A stretch of 64,000 nt of DNA from Clostridium arbusti SL206 (GCF_000246895.1 NZ_BAEV01000003.1:25870-89869), one strand, 5' to 3'; positions 44,876 through 56,061 are shown, numbered from the stretch's first letter. The notes: a model not told the origin generated them from the letters alone. Numbers and translations: made by a program.

Positions 44876-45980
44876 TTAGGTATTATGCTTTAAATATTCA
44901 GTTATAAAATTATCTATATCTCCATCCATTACTGAATCAATACTTCCCGTTTCTACACCAGTTCTATGATCTTTAACCATTGTATAGGGTTGAAAGACAT
45001 AGGATCTTATCTGACTTCCAAATCCATTATCCTTTAGTTCACCGGTCAAATCCTCTATCCTTTCCTTATGAGCTCTTTCTTTCAGTTCAACAAGTTTCGC
45101 TTTAAGCATAACCATAGCTGATTCCTTATTAGAATGCTGGCTTCTTTCATTCTGACATTGAACTACTATTCCTGTTGGAATATGAGTTATCCTTATTGCA
45201 GACTCAGTTTTATTTACATGCTGTCCACCAGCACCACTAGCTCTATAGGTATCAATTCTTAAATCATCTGATTTTATATCTATATCTTGATTTTCTGTAA
45301 GTTCTGGTAAAACTTCTACAGAAGCAAAGGAAGTTTGTCTCTTACCATTTGCATTAAAAGGCGATATTCTTACCAATCTATGAATTCCCTTTTCTGCTTT
45401 TAAATATCCATAGGCAAACTCCCCAGTTATCTTCAACGTAACACTCTTAATTCCAGCCTCATCTCCAGGTAATAAATCCAAAGTTTCAACTTTAAATTTT
45501 TTCGACTCTGACCACCGTGTATACATTCTAAGAAGCATTTCTGTCCAGTCCTGAGCATCTGTTCCTCCTGCTCCAGTATGAAGATCTAATATAGCATTAT
45601 TTCTATCATATTGTCCTGCCAGAAGAATTTCTACCCTAAAAGTATCTATAGATACTTTTAAGTTATTAATCTCAGAAACTATTTCATCTAAAATATTTTC
45701 ATCCTCTTCCTCTTGGCACATTTGGATCAATATTTTAGCATCTTCTAACCTTTCTTCTAAAGCGTTAAATAATTCTACTCTGTCTTTTAACCCTTTAGAC
45801 TTCTGAGTTATTTCCTGAGCTTTTTTCATGTCATCCCAAAATCCAGGTTCTTGCATATTGTTTTCAAGTTCTTCAATTTTTATTTTCATTGAAGATAAGT
45901 CAAAGTGAATCCCTTATTTCTTGTATTCCTTCTTCAAGTAATCTTATATCCACTAAACACTGGTCAAGTTTTATAAGCAT
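44876..45980 (-). CDS. prfB: peptide chain release factor 2, programmed +1 frameshift
   Basis: 367 residues across two frames. Codons 1-26 run from the ATG at 45980 to CTT, then TGA at 45902-45900; sliding one base forward at CTT TGA C continues with GAC and the long frame. AAGGGA just before the slip site is the stimulating Shine-Dalgarno. The classic autoregulation reads the TGA poorly when RF2 is scarce. The product has the SPF tripeptide (RISPFNANGK) and catalytic GGQ (GAGGQHVNKTES). It follows secA by 22 bases, as in other Firmicutes. Confidence 0.96.
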
Positions 45981-46002
45981 CACAATCACATCCTTTAATT
46001 AT

Positions 46003-48510
46003 CTATGCTCTTCTTCCACAACAATTCTTATACTTTTTTCCTGATCCGCAAGGACAAGGATCATTTCTGCCAACTTTCTCTTCTTTTCTTCTTATTGGTT
46101 CTCTTACACCTTCTGTATCACCATGATTTGTACCAGTTTCTCTAACCACTCTCAATCTTTCAGGAGCTCTTTCAACTTGAACGCGGTATAAATATTTCAC
46201 GGTTTCAACTTTAATATTTTGAATCATTTCATCAAACATTTGACTTCCTTCAAACTGATAAGCCTGAACGGGATCTTGCTGTCTGTAAGCCCTAAGCCCC
46301 ATACCTTGCTTTAAATGATCCATATTATCTATATGATCCATCCACTTTGTATCTACTACCCTTAAAAGAATTACTCTTTCTATATCTCTCATTTGTTCAG
46401 ATCCAAAGCTTTCTTCTTTTTCAGAGTAAATATCCATTGCCATTTTTAAAAGTTTTTCTTTAATTTCCTCGTTTGACATTACCTTCAATTCATCAACTGT
46501 AACCGAATCCTTTGGTAAGTATATATCTTCTAAAAATTCAATTAAGTGTAATAAATCTTCTTCTATATTTTCTTCTATATCACTTAAATGTGAATCCACA
46601 GAACCATTCACAAGATCTTTAATCATAGCTTGAATTTGTGACTTCATATCTTCCCCTTCAAGAACCTGTGATCTTTGATTATACATAATCTCTCTCTGCT
46701 GATTCATTACATCATCATATTTTAATAAAGTTTTTCTTATATCAAAGTTGTTACCTTCAACTTTTTTCTGTGCATTCTCTATTGCATTACTTACCATTTT
46801 GCTTTCAATTGCCTCATCATCTTGTAGTCCAAGTCTGTCAACCATACCACTTAATTTGTCTGAACCAAATATCCTCATAAGATCATCTTGAAGTGATACA
46901 TAGAATCTAGAACTTCCTGGATCTCCTTGACGTCCAGAACGTCCTCTAAGTTGATTATCAATACGTCTTGATTCATGTCTTTCTGTACCAATTATTTTAA
47001 GTCCACCAAGTTCTACAACCTCATCACCAAGCTTAATATCAGTACCACGACCAGCCATATTTGTAGCTATTGTTATACTTCCTTTTTCGCCTGCATGAGA
47101 TATTATTTCTGCTTCCTTTTCATGATATTTAGCATTAAGCACCTCATGCCTTATTCCCTTTTTCTTCAAGAGTGTGGAAAGGACTTCTGATTTTTCTATA
47201 CTTACAGTACCTACAAGTATTGGTTGACCTAGCTTACTGGTTTCAGCAATTTCATCAACTATAGCATTAAACTTTCCTAATTCTGTTTTGTAAACTAAAT
47301 CTGGAGAATCCTTTCTTGCAACATCTCTATGCGTAGGTATAACAATAACATCTAATCCATATATTTCTCTAAACTCTACTTCCTCCGTTAGTGCAGTACC
47401 AGTCATTCCTGAAAGCTTATCATATAATCTGAAATAATTTTGGAATGTAATAGTAGCAAGAGTTTTTGATTCCTTTTGAACTTTTACTGATTCTTTTGCC
47501 TCAATTGCCTGATGAAGACCATCACTATATCTTCTACCTTCCATAAGTCTTCCAGTAAATTCATCTACTATAATTACTTCTCCGTCTTTAACCATATAAT
47601 CTTTGTCTTTTTTCATCATATAATTAGCTTTTAATGCCTGAGACAAATGATGCTGAATCTCCATATTTGAAGGATCTGCATAATTTTCTAGAGTAAAAAA
47701 TTTTTCTGCCTTTTCCACTCCTGAATCATTTAATATTACGGAATTTGATTTCTCATCTACTGTATAATCATCTGATTTAAGTGTTTTTGCAAAACCATCT
47801 GCTACCTTATAAAACTCTGTTGATTTATCTCCTTCACCAGAAATTATAAGAGGAGTTCTAGATTCATCTATTAAAATTGAGTCAACCTCATCTACAATTG
47901 CATAGTTTAATGGTTTTTGTACTCTTTCTTCTTTGTATATAACCATGTTATCTCTTAAATAATCAAAACCAAATTCATTATTAGTTCCATAAGTTATATC
48001 ACAAGCATATGCTTCCTGCCTCTCAGTTTGATTTAAATTATGTAGTATAACTCCTATAGTTAACCCAAGGAACTCATAAACTTTACCCATCCATTCTTTA
48101 TCTCTTTTTGCAAGATAGTCATTTACAGTTACTATATGTACGCCCTTACCAGTTAATGCATTTAAATATGTAGGCAATGTAGCAACTAATGTTTTACCTT
48201 CACCAGTTTTCATTTCAGAAATTCTTCCCTGATGAAGCACAATTCCGCCAATTAACTGTTCTCTAAAATGCTTCATACCTAATACTCTGAATGAAGCTTC
48301 TCTTACTACGGCAAATGCCTCTGGAAGAATATCATCCAATGTTTCACCATTTTTAAGTCTATTTTTGAACTCATTGGTTTTTCCCTTAAGTTCATCATCA
48401 CTCAAAATTTTTATTTTCTCATCAAAACTATCTATTTTATCTACAATTGGAATAATCCTCTTAACTTCTCTTTCGCTGTAAGTCCCAAATATCTTTCCTA
48501 AAATTCCCAT
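46003..48510 (-). CDS. secA: preprotein translocase ATPase SecA
   Basis: 835 residues from the ATG at 48510 (GAGGATG six bases upstream). Walker A is MKTGEGKTL, the DEAD motif [14 protein letters not shown], the cross-linking domain in the middle, motif [15 protein letters not shown], and a C-terminal zinc-binding [14 protein letters not shown]. It drives secretory proteins through SecYEG. It heads a short operon with prfB. Confidence 0.97.
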   Translation of the reverse strand: MGILGKIFGTYSEREVKRIIPIVDKIDSFDEKIKILSDDELKGKTNEFKNRLKNGETLDDILPEAFAVVREASFRVLGMKHFREQLIGGIVLHQGRISEMKTGEGKTLVATLPTYLNALTGKGVHIVTVNDYLAKRDKEWMGKVYEFLGLTIGVILHNLNQTERQEAYACDITYGTNNEFGFDYLRDNMVIYKEERVQKPLNYAIVDEVDSILIDESRTPLIISGEGDKSTEFYKVADGFAKTLKSDDYTVDEKSNSVILNDSGVEKAEKFFTLENYADPSNMEIQHHLSQALKANYMMKKDKDYMVKDGEVIIVDEFTGRLMEGRRYSDGLHQAIEAKESVKVQKESKTLATITFQNYFRLYDKLSGMTGTALTEEVEFREIYGLDVIVIPTHRDVARKDSPDLVYKTELGKFNAIVDEIAETSKLGQPILVGTVSIEKSEVLSTLLKKKGIRHEVLNAKYHEKEAEIISHAGEKGSITIATNMAGRGTDIKLGDEVVELGGLKIIGTERHESRRIDNQLRGRSGRQGDPGSSRFYVSLQDDLMRIFGSDKLSGMVDRLGLQDDEAIESKMVSNAIENAQKKVEGNNFDIRKTLLKYDDVMNQQREIMYNQRSQVLEGEDMKSQIQAMIKDLVNGSVDSHLSDIEENIEEDLLHLIEFLEDIYLPKDSVTVDELKVMSNEEIKEKLLKMAMDIYSEKEESFGSEQMRDIERVILLRVVDTKWMDHIDNMDHLKQGMGLRAYRQQDPVQAYQFEGSQMFDEMIQNIKVETVKYLYRVQVERAPERLRVVRETGTNHGDTEGVREPIRRKEEKVGRNDPCPCGSGKKYKNCCGRRA

Positions 48511-48707
48511 TGAATTCATCCTCACTATATTTATAAATTGTACAAAAAAATATTATACTCAATAAATTATAACATCTAACCCATATTCCTTCAACTTATA
48601 TAATTAACATGAACCTTAATCAAGTGAATAGATATCATTAAGTTTACTCATATATCAAACCCACAAATCATATTTAAAAACTAAATATGATAAATACTTT
48701 GGATTTA

Positions 48708-48738
48708 AAAGAGTGTAGATTTTAAATCTACACTCTTT
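48708..48738 (-). terminator. terminator of the hpf gene
   Basis: AAAGAGTGTAGATTT pairs perfectly with its complement around one base and is followed on the minus strand by a T run. Confidence 0.8.
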
Positions 48739-48751
48739 CAACTTTTATAAC

Positions 48752-49288
48752 TTAAAATTCTGGTTCAATAAGACCATAATTCCCGTCTTTCCTCTTATAC
48801 ACTACATTTACTTCAGTAGAATCAGCATTTTGGAAAACAAAAAAGCTATGTGCTAAAAGTTCCATTTGTAAAACAGCCTCTTCTTCTGACATTGGTTTTA
48901 TAGCAAATTTTTTAGTTTTAACTATTGATGGTTCTTTAACCTCATCTTTACCATAATCCTCAAAATCAGGTATTGATTGAAATCTTAAAGATGCACCATA
49001 TTTTTTTCTATCTAATTTTGTCTTTTGTTTTCTTACTTGTCTCTCCATTTTATCTGCAACTAAATCTATGGCTGCATACATATCTGTATTGGATTCTTCA
49101 CCTCTAAGTATAGCTCCTCCAAAAGGAATAGTAACTTCAACTATTTGTCTATAATTTTCTACACTCAAAGTTGCATGAGCTGTTACATCAGGATTAAAGT
49201 ACCTATCCAGTTTTGTCAATTTCTTTTCAATAGCACTCCTAAGACCATTTGTAACCTCTACGTTTTTTCCGCTAATAGTTATTCTCAT
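48752..49288 (-). CDS. hpf: long-form ribosome hibernation promoting factor
   Basis: 178 residues. The N-terminal S30AE/RaiA domain (~1-95; ITISGKNVEVTNGLRSAIEKK, then DMYAAIDLVADKMERQ) binds the decoding centre. The C-terminal domain (~120-178; KKFAIKPMSEEEAVLQMELL, FVFQNADSTEVNVVYKRKDG) dimerises and forms 100S ribosomes. The gene is downstream of a structured RNA at 49605-49860 that fits the raiA motif, named for this association. Confidence 0.95.
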   Translation of the reverse strand: MRITISGKNVEVTNGLRSAIEKKLTKLDRYFNPDVTAHATLSVENYRQIVEVTIPFGGAILRGEESNTDMYAAIDLVADKMERQVRKQKTKLDRKKYGASLRFQSIPDFEDYGKDEVKEPSIVKTKKFAIKPMSEEEAVLQMELLAHSFFVFQNADSTEVNVVYKRKDGNYGLIEPEF

Positions 49289-49604
49289 ATTAACAGCTCC
49301 TCTCTAGAACCAATTGTTGATTGTAATTTTAGGATAATTATTCCTCTTTACCTTATTTTATTACTTTTTATAAAAAGTATCAAGTAGTAAAAGCAAATTG
49401 ACAGAATATTATATATTTTTTATTAATACTTTTATATTTTTAATTCCTCTACTTTAATTATTATTTACAAAATATCTATTTTAAAACCATAAAAAGAATA
49501 AAAATAGTTGATATTTATTCCTCTGAAGTAAAAATCTCTTCAATGTATAGATTTAAGAAAAAGCTTACATATAATTCTTCTTTTATATTGTTTTTAATAA
49601 ATAA
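49289..49604. other. AT-rich hpf leader region
   Basis: Over 300 bases between the RNA terminator and hpf. I see only A/T-rich sequence and no gene or clear consensus promoter. Confidence 0.5.
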
Positions 49605-49860
49605 ATATAGCAGCCTCCGAAAAGACTGCTAATTAGCACCATTGGTGCAATCTCAAGTTAGTTGACCTGGTCTTTGACCCCACACTCGCCTGCTGGAACT
49701 TTTGCTACCCGGAATTAACCTCTCACTAGTTGTTCTCTCGTTTTTCACGGCAGGACTTACCTCTAAACCGCACCATGCTCATTAAACTTTGTTTAACTTA
49801 CGTGGATCGTTTTGCCTGCGACTGGCATCGACTTTCAACCACAAACCTAACTTAATACAC
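49605..49860 (-). ncRNA. probable raiA-motif structured RNA
   Basis: A GC-richer block of about 255 bases in AT-rich surroundings, immediately upstream of hpf/raiA. It has a strong promoter (49866-49893) and ends in a terminator-like hairpin, AGCAGTCT/AGGCTGCT, plus a T-rich tail. It contains GCACCATTGGTGC and several potential stems, and no convincing ORF. Position, size and host group match the raiA motif described by comparative genomics; I could not run a covariance search, so the family name is inference. Confidence 0.7.
49609..49630 (-). terminator. 3' hairpin of the structured RNA
   Basis: AGCAGTCT pairs with AGGCTGCT (one G-T pair) over a 6-base loop, followed by ATATTTATTTATT. Confidence 0.6.
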
Positions 49861-49865
49861 TTAAT

Positions 49866-49893
49866 ATTATATACTAGTTTTAGCAGCAGTCAA
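49866..49893 (-). promoter_or_regulatory. strong promoter for the structured RNA, inside comF 3' end
   Basis: TTGACT and TATAAT on the minus strand with 16 bases between. The -10 begins one base beyond the comF stop codon, placing the start near 49859. Confidence 0.8.
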
Positions 49894-50544
49894 GATATTA
49901 ACTTTTTTTGCTCCATTGTTAAGTATTTCTTCTGCACAATGATAAGAAGTAGCACCTGTAGTTATTACATCATCGATAACTAAAATGTTTTTATTTAATA
50001 TCTTATCTGCATCTTTTATTTTAAAAGATGCAGATAAATTCTTCCATCTTGAATTACTATCTAACCCTATTTGATCTTTTGTTTCTCTTACTTTTCTAAG
50101 ACAATCTATTAATTCAATGTCAAATTTCTTGCTAATAATACTAGCTAGAAGTCTACTTTGATTATATCCTCTTTTTTTAATAGCATTTTTAGTCATTGGT
50201 ACAAAGGTTATGGCATCAAACTTAATATTATTTTTTTCTATAAATTCCACCATAAAATTTCCAACTATGTCTCCACAGACAAAATCATTTTTATATTTGA
50301 GTCTTAAGATTAATTTAGCCATAATATTAGAGTAATATGATACACTGTAACAAATTATTTCATCATTTTCTCTATAAAGCTTTATAGTATCATTACAAAT
50401 TTTTATACTTTCCCTACACTCACTACATATGTTGCTTTCTTCTACATACGATTCACAAACTACACATTTATATTCACTGCAATATATAATACTTAAAACA
50501 CAATCTAATACATATTTTATAAGCTTAATAATCCATCTTCCCAT
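49867..50544 (-). CDS. comFC: ComF-family phosphoribosyltransferase-like protein
   Basis: 225 residues. An N-terminal zinc motif (CVVCESYVEESNICSECRES) leads to a phosphoribosyltransferase-type domain with FDAITFVPMTKNAIKKRGYNQ and the PRPP loop NILVIDDVITTGATSYHC. ComFC proteins help DNA uptake during transformation in Bacillus and others. It overlaps the ComFA-like gene upstream by 28 bases, and its tail holds the promoter of the structured RNA. Confidence 0.9.
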   Translation of the reverse strand: MGRWIIKLIKYVLDCVLSIIYCSEYKCVVCESYVEESNICSECRESIKICNDTIKLYRENDEIICYSVSYYSNIMAKLILRLKYKNDFVCGDIVGNFMVEFIEKNNIKFDAITFVPMTKNAIKKRGYNQSRLLASIISKKFDIELIDCLRKVRETKDQIGLDSNSRWKNLSASFKIKDADKILNKNILVIDDVITTGATSYHCAEEILNNGAKKVNILTAAKTSI

Positions 50545-51542
50545 GCTTTTTTATTGAAATTTCTGGTTATATTTTTAGCTTTTTCTATTTCATAATTTTC
50601 TTCTTTTGCTAAGCATATAACTTCACCTCTGCTTCCAATATCTCCTTCTCCAGTTCTACCACAAAAGTACACTAATTTTTTATAATTAAATTCATTGCTA
50701 TCTGCAAAAAAAATCATTATATTTATACTATTATTATCTGTACAAACACTATCAAAGTCATCCGTTACTATTACACCTTCATCATATTTATGAAACTCCT
50801 TAATAGTATTTATGTTCTTTTCATACTGTGAATAATACGTTATATTATGCGTTAGGACTTCACAATATTTAACCACATAAGATGTAACATTAAATATATT
50901 TATACTATTAGGTAATATTATAGCTACTCTTCTACCAATATTTATTGACCATTTTATATATTCATATACAACAAATGGCATATCTTTACTTATATCAATT
51001 CTTGTAGTTATTATTCTAGGTTCAACTAAAGGCATCTTATTATCCTTAATAGGCAAAATCATTTCTTTTCCCTTATTAAAAATATCATCAATAGAGTATG
51101 CTATAAGTTTTCCATTCTCATAACAACATTTATTCATAATATCTATTATTTCATATTTAGAATATATAGGATAACTCCTAATGTCATCATAAATAACTAA
51201 ATCAAATTTATCTTTAATAAGAACGGCTTTTTTATAATTGCAGAAAATTAAAGAAGAACTTGAACCAGTTATACTATTTTTAAGATATGTATACTTTCTA
51301 AATTTAGTGTTATTTCTAAGATAAATGATTATTTGAATATTTTTTTCACATTCTTCGGTTATATATATAACTCTTCTTCCAGTACTTATATATTCCATTA
51401 TAACTTTTAAAAATATAAGAGCTGTATTATATGGAGGTGCTACAATACTTAAAAGATTCTTTCTTCCAAAACTCCAATTTAAAATAGAATTACTAATCTT
51501 CATTTCTTTAATACTCAAGGTATTTAAATTATTTATATTCAT
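50517..51542 (-). CDS. degenerate ComFA/helicase-like protein
   Basis: 341 residues. The layout recalls ComFA-type SF2 helicases: DLVIYDDIRSY in place of a DEAD box, a second lobe with GRRVAIILPNSINIFNVTSY, and a motif VI-like CGRTGEGDIGSRGEVICLA. The Walker A position reads VAPPYNTALI, with no GKT, and length is below the ~450 usual for ComFA. It keeps the genomic place of ComFA (overlapping comFC). It is probably not an active ATPase, or is a scaffold left from one. No zinc-cysteine cluster is visible. Confidence 0.6.
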   Translation of the reverse strand: MNINNLNTLSIKEMKISNSILNWSFGRKNLLSIVAPPYNTALIFLKVIMEYISTGRRVIYITEECEKNIQIIIYLRNNTKFRKYTYLKNSITGSSSSLIFCNYKKAVLIKDKFDLVIYDDIRSYPIYSKYEIIDIMNKCCYENGKLIAYSIDDIFNKGKEMILPIKDNKMPLVEPRIITTRIDISKDMPFVVYEYIKWSINIGRRVAIILPNSINIFNVTSYVVKYCEVLTHNITYYSQYEKNINTIKEFHKYDEGVIVTDDFDSVCTDNNSINIMIFFADSNEFNYKKLVYFCGRTGEGDIGSRGEVICLAKEENYEIEKAKNITRNFNKKAWEDGLLSL

Positions 51543-51654
51543 AAATAGACCTCCTGTATTTTTTATATTATCGATGATAATTTAAGATTTAGTCCCTTAT
51601 ATTATTATACTAATGAAAATAATAAATTGACCTGAATTTAATTCTATCATATTT

Positions 51655-53862
51655 CTATTGTATTATATCCATAATTCTCCACTTAAGTCCAGAATATCTA
51701 TCAAAACTTTTATCATTATTTATCATAAAATGTATTGACTTCTGGCTTCCTACAAGAACCACTAGTTTTTTTGCTCTTGTGATACCTGTATACAATAAAT
51801 TTCTATTCATAAGTAATGGAGGTCCCATAAATGCTGGCATTACTACTACAGGGAATTCACTTCCTTGGCTTTTATGTATTGTAATAGCATAAGCAAGATC
51901 TAATTCATCTAAATACATATCTTCATATACTACTTTTCTTTCATTATCAAATATTACAATAAGATTACTTTCTTGATCAACATCCTCAACAAATCCTACA
52001 TCCCCATTAAATACACCTGCACCATCCTTTTCTCCTTCACCACCAACTCTACTCCATTTTAATGTATAGTTATTTTTAGTTTGCATAACTTTGTCACCAG
52101 TTCTAAATATAATATCTCTAGACTTAACTTCTTTCTTATCTTTGCTTTTAGGATTTAATACTTGCTGAATACTATTATTTAAACTAGATACTCCAAGTAT
52201 GCCTTTTCTCATGGGAGATAAAACTTGAATATGGTGTTTACTATCCCATTTTGAATTAAATTTCGGTAGTCTTTTGTATATAAGCTCTATAATAGTATTG
52301 AGTATATTTTCATTGCCTTCTCTATTCATAAAATAAAAATCTTTATCTTTTTTATTCAAAATAGGCATTTCTCCATTGTTAATCTTATGAGCATTTACTA
52401 TAATCATACTTTCTTTTGCCTGCCTAAATATGTCTTTAAGTCTTACTACTTTTACAGCTTTACTTTCAATTATATCTCTTAATACATTACCAGGCCCTAC
52501 AGATGGTAACTGATCAACATCACCAACTATAATGAGCCTTGTTCCAAATCCTATAGCTTTAAGGAGATTATTCATTAATACAATATCAATCATAGATGCC
52601 TCATCAACTATAATAACATCACATTCTAAAGGGCATTCTTCTCTTTTAAAAAATGCAGTTTGATTATTATCTCCAATACCTAATTCTAACAATCTATGCA
52701 TTGTTTTTGCTTCCTTTCCAGAAGCTTCTGACATTCTCTTAGCGGCTCTTCCCGTTGGTGCAGCCATAAACACTCTTAAAGACGCTTTTTCAAATATATG
52801 TGTTATACAATTTATAATTGTAGTTTTTCCTGTACCTGGTCCACCAGTAATTACTTCAATTCCATTTTCAAAAGCTCCTCTTATAGCTTCTTTTTGTATA
52901 GGTGCAAATTCTATAGAATTTAATTTTTCAAATTCTTCTATTTGTTTATTTATATCAATTTTAACCTCATCATAATTATCGGTACTTAAAGTTACTATTT
53001 TTTTAGTAACTCCCAATTCACAATAATAATAAGGCATAGTAAATACACAATTTTCACCATTAATTATTTCAATTTTTATTTTTTGCTCAAGTGTGCTCTC
53101 ATATATATTTTTTTCTATATCTGCCTTTTCTACAGAGAGGGCATTCATGGATTCTTTAATTAATTTTTCTATTGGCATATATGTGTTTCCCATAGCACAG
53201 AAATCATTTATAACATAATTTATACCACTTTGTATTCTAAACGGCGAATTCGCTTCTACACCTACACTTCTAGCAATTTTATCCGCACTTTTAAATCCAA
53301 TACCTGCTATGTCTTCTGTTAAAATATACGGATTATCTTTTACAACCTTTATAGATTCTACTCCATACTTTTTATATATTTTTACACACTGATTAGGAGT
53401 TATCCCATATGTTTGTAAAAACACCATTATGTTTCTTATTTCTCTTTGTTTAGAATAGGCCTCATATATAATTTTTATTTTTTTATCCCCTATACCTTCT
53501 ATTTCAGAAAGGCGATCTATATCCTCATCCAATACTTCAAGAGTTTTTTCACCAAATTTATCAACTATCTTTTTAGCTGTAACAGGGCCAATTCCAGCTA
53601 TTACGCCTGAGGCTAGATATCTCTCTATTCCTATTTTAGAATTTGGAAGTATTTCCTCACAACTAATAACCTTTAACTGACATCCAAACTGTGGATGCTT
53701 AACCCATTCTCCTTGTAATTTTAAGGATTGACCTTCTATAATGTACGGAATACACCCCACTATAGTATGTCTTATATTTTTTTCTTTTACATGAGCTACA
53801 ACGTATCCATTTTCTTCATTTTTAAAAACTATATCTTCAACAACACAGTGTATTTCGGACAT
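51655..53862 (-). CDS. recD2: RecD2-type DNA helicase
   Basis: 735 residues. An N-terminal OB-like and helix-hairpin-helix region (GIGPVTAKKIVDKFGEKTLE) is followed by the SF1B helicase core: Walker A GGPGTGKTT, VIIVDEASMID, GDVDQLPSVGPG, and late motifs YAITIHKSQGSEFPVVVMP and LLYTGITRAK. RecD2 acts 5' to 3' without RecBC. It supports replication fork and mismatch repair functions in Firmicutes. Confidence 0.95.
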   Translation of the reverse strand: MSEIHCVVEDIVFKNEENGYVVAHVKEKNIRHTIVGCIPYIIEGQSLKLQGEWVKHPQFGCQLKVISCEEILPNSKIGIERYLASGVIAGIGPVTAKKIVDKFGEKTLEVLDEDIDRLSEIEGIGDKKIKIIYEAYSKQREIRNIMVFLQTYGITPNQCVKIYKKYGVESIKVVKDNPYILTEDIAGIGFKSADKIARSVGVEANSPFRIQSGINYVINDFCAMGNTYMPIEKLIKESMNALSVEKADIEKNIYESTLEQKIKIEIINGENCVFTMPYYYCELGVTKKIVTLSTDNYDEVKIDINKQIEEFEKLNSIEFAPIQKEAIRGAFENGIEVITGGPGTGKTTIINCITHIFEKASLRVFMAAPTGRAAKRMSEASGKEAKTMHRLLELGIGDNNQTAFFKREECPLECDVIIVDEASMIDIVLMNNLLKAIGFGTRLIIVGDVDQLPSVGPGNVLRDIIESKAVKVVRLKDIFRQAKESMIIVNAHKINNGEMPILNKKDKDFYFMNREGNENILNTIIELIYKRLPKFNSKWDSKHHIQVLSPMRKGILGVSSLNNSIQQVLNPKSKDKKEVKSRDIIFRTGDKVMQTKNNYTLKWSRVGGEGEKDGAGVFNGDVGFVEDVDQESNLIVIFDNERKVVYEDMYLDELDLAYAITIHKSQGSEFPVVVMPAFMGPPLLMNRNLLYTGITRAKKLVVLVGSQKSIHFMINNDKSFDRYSGLKWRIMDIIQ

Positions 53863-54405
53863 AAAATCTCTCCTAATATAAATAAAATATTACTTAATTA
53901 TAATTTAAAACTTTATATTATAACTAATATAAAAATTATATCATATTAAATAATACGAATACAAAGATTTACATAGCTAAAAACATATAAAAATATACAA
54001 CAGAATGGAGTGCAATTTTAAATTATGCACTCATACTTAAGCTTCATTATTTAATTGGGAGAATACAAACTAATAAATATATTAATCAATTTTAAAGAAT
54101 AATGTACAAAAGTAAATTTATATCTTAACTATTTTATTATTATTTGCATAACCATTAAATTAAATACTATATTATTATATAAATTTAAACATTAAAGCTA
54201 AGGAAATTCATTAAGATATTATATTAGAATTTAGTTGTTAATTTAAATTTACTAAAAAAATGCTAATTTACTAAAAAGCAATTAAACTACTAAAATGACT
54301 AAGAAGCTGTCTCTCTATGCATAGATATACATTGTGAGACAGCTTCTTTAATGCTTTCATCCTTGTTAATGGAATACTAAGTTTTACTAGCATTTAAATT
54401 TAAAT
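53863..54405. other. 543-bp AT-rich intergenic region
   Basis: Between recD2 and metK. It contains a small hairpin GAGTGCA/TGCACTC (54008-54032), a strong hairpin at 54301-54348, and short repeats of ACTAAAA. No ORF with a ribosome binding site was found. Confidence 0.6.
54301..54348. terminator. hairpin downstream of metK
   Basis: AAGAAGCTGTCTC pairs perfectly with GAGACAGCTTCTT over a 22-base loop. T runs are weak on both strands, but position suits termination of metK. Confidence 0.6.
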
Positions 54406-55581
54406 TTATATATATTTTTTTATTTCCTCTACTTTATCAAGCTTTTCCCATGGTACATCTATATCTGTTCTACCAAAATGTCCATAAGCTGCTACCTGCT
54501 TGTATATTGGTCTTCTTAAGTCAAGATCTTTTATTATTGCACCAGGTCTTAAATCAAATACCTTTTCAACAATTTCAACAATCTTATCTTCAGCAATCTT
54601 TCCAGTTCCAAAAGTTTCAATACCGATTGATACTGGCTTTGCAACACCTATTGCATATGCAAGTTGTATTTCAAGTTTATCAGCTACGCCAGCTGCAACT
54701 AAGTTTTTAGCAACCCATCTGCTAGCATAAGCAGCTGATCTATCAACCTTAGTTGGATCTTTACCAGAAAATGCTCCACCACCATGTCTACCATATCCAC
54801 CATAAGTATCTACTATTATTTTTCTACCTGTAAGACCTGAGTCTCCTTGTGGACCTCCTACAACAAATCTTCCAGTAGGATTAATAAAATATTTAGTATT
54901 TTCATCTAAAAGTTCAGCTGGAACAACTGGTTTTATAACATTTTCAAGAATATCTTTTTCGATATCTTCATGGGAAATTTCAGGACTATGCTGAGTTGAT
55001 ATAACAATAGCATCTATTCTTACTGGTTTGTTATCTTCATATTCAACTGTTACCTGTGTTTTCCCATCTGGCCTTAAATAAGCTAACTTTCCATTTTTTC
55101 TAACTTCAGTCAATCTTCTTGAAAGCTTATGAGCTAAAGCAATTGGCATAGGCATATATTCAGGAGTTTCATTTGTTGCGAAACCAAACATCATTCCTTG
55201 ATCTCCAGCACCAACAGCTTCTAATTTATCCATTTCTCCCTTTTTAGATTCCAATGCTTCGTCAACACCTTGGGCTATATCAGGAGACTGTTCATCAATA
55301 GATGTAATTACTGCACATGTATCACAGTCGAAACCAAATTTTGCTCTAGTATATCCTATTTCTCTTATTGTTTCTCTAACAACTTTAGGTATATCAACAT
55401 AGCATTTTGTTGATATTTCTCCCATTACATTAACTATACCTGTAGTAACTGTAGTCTCACAAGCAACTCTAGCATATGGATCATTTGCTAGAATAGCATC
55501 TAATACTCCATCAGATATTTGATCACATATTTTATCTGGATGTCCTTCAGTTACTGATTCAGAAGTAAATAATTTTCTCAT
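54406..55581 (-). CDS. metK: S-adenosylmethionine synthetase
   Basis: 391 residues from the ATG at 55581, after GGGGGAAAG. Signature motifs are [30 protein letters not shown] and [19 protein letters not shown]. It makes SAM from methionine and ATP. A SAM-I riboswitch and terminator precede it, so high SAM shuts it off. Methionine derived from the homocysteine-producing cluster at 36-41 kb would feed this enzyme. Confidence 0.98.
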   Translation of the reverse strand: MRKLFTSESVTEGHPDKICDQISDGVLDAILANDPYARVACETTVTTGIVNVMGEISTKCYVDIPKVVRETIREIGYTRAKFGFDCDTCAVITSIDEQSPDIAQGVDEALESKKGEMDKLEAVGAGDQGMMFGFATNETPEYMPMPIALAHKLSRRLTEVRKNGKLAYLRPDGKTQVTVEYEDNKPVRIDAIVISTQHSPEISHEDIEKDILENVIKPVVPAELLDENTKYFINPTGRFVVGGPQGDSGLTGRKIIVDTYGGYGRHGGGAFSGKDPTKVDRSAAYASRWVAKNLVAAGVADKLEIQLAYAIGVAKPVSIGIETFGTGKIAEDKIVEIVEKVFDLRPGAIIKDLDLRRPIYKQVAAYGHFGRTDIDVPWEKLDKVEEIKKYI

Positions 55582-55605
55582 TTTACTTTCCCCCTTATAA
55601 GAATA

Positions 55606-55641
55606 CAAAAATTAAAGTCCCTTCTTAAATAAGAAGAGACT
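55606..55641 (-). terminator. expression-platform terminator of the SAM riboswitch
   Basis: AGTCTCTTCTT and AAGAAGGGACT pair over a short loop, followed on the minus strand by TTAATTTTT. Confidence 0.85.
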
Positions 55642-55655
55642 ATTTTTTACAATCT

Positions 55656-55762
55656 CTCTTATCTTGCAGAACATTATCTACAGGAATTGGCACCTTAATG
55701 CAAGAATCACATTGGTTGCCGGGTTTCATAGGGCCATTTCCCTCCACCTCTCTTGATAAGAG
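55656..55762 (-). ncRNA. SAM-I riboswitch (S-box)
   Basis: On the minus strand CTTATCAAGAGAGGTGGAGG, GGCCCTATGAAACCCGGCAA and CAACC appear in order, with the outer P1 stem CTCTTATC/GATAAGAG. It lies between a strong promoter and metK. Confidence 0.96.
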
Positions 55763-55802
55763 TTTAGAACTTATTATATTATTAAATTTAAACTGCATTT
55801 TT

Positions 55803-55831
55803 ATATTAGCACAGTCTTTATGCATAGTCAA
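55803..55831 (-). promoter_or_regulatory. promoter for the SAM riboswitch-metK transcript
   Basis: TTGACT and TAATAT with 17 bases between, TG before the -10, about 40 bases upstream of the aptamer. Confidence 0.75.
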
Positions 55832-55873
55832 TATATTATGTAGTTAAAATAAAAAAGACACAAATGTGTCTTT

Positions 55874-55958
<85 letters not shown>

Positions 55959-55963
55959 AAAAC

Positions 55964-56039
<76 letters not shown>

Positions 56040-56061
56040 GTATTATTAAATTTTTATTAAA

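Noticed and set aside
45876-45989. In-frame TGA in prfB as a disrupting mutation
   Set aside because: CTT TGA C with an upstream Shine-Dalgarno is the conserved programmed frameshift site of release factor 2.
55640-55831. 63-codon open frame upstream of metK
   Set aside because: It covers the SAM-I aptamer; the structure explains the sequence.
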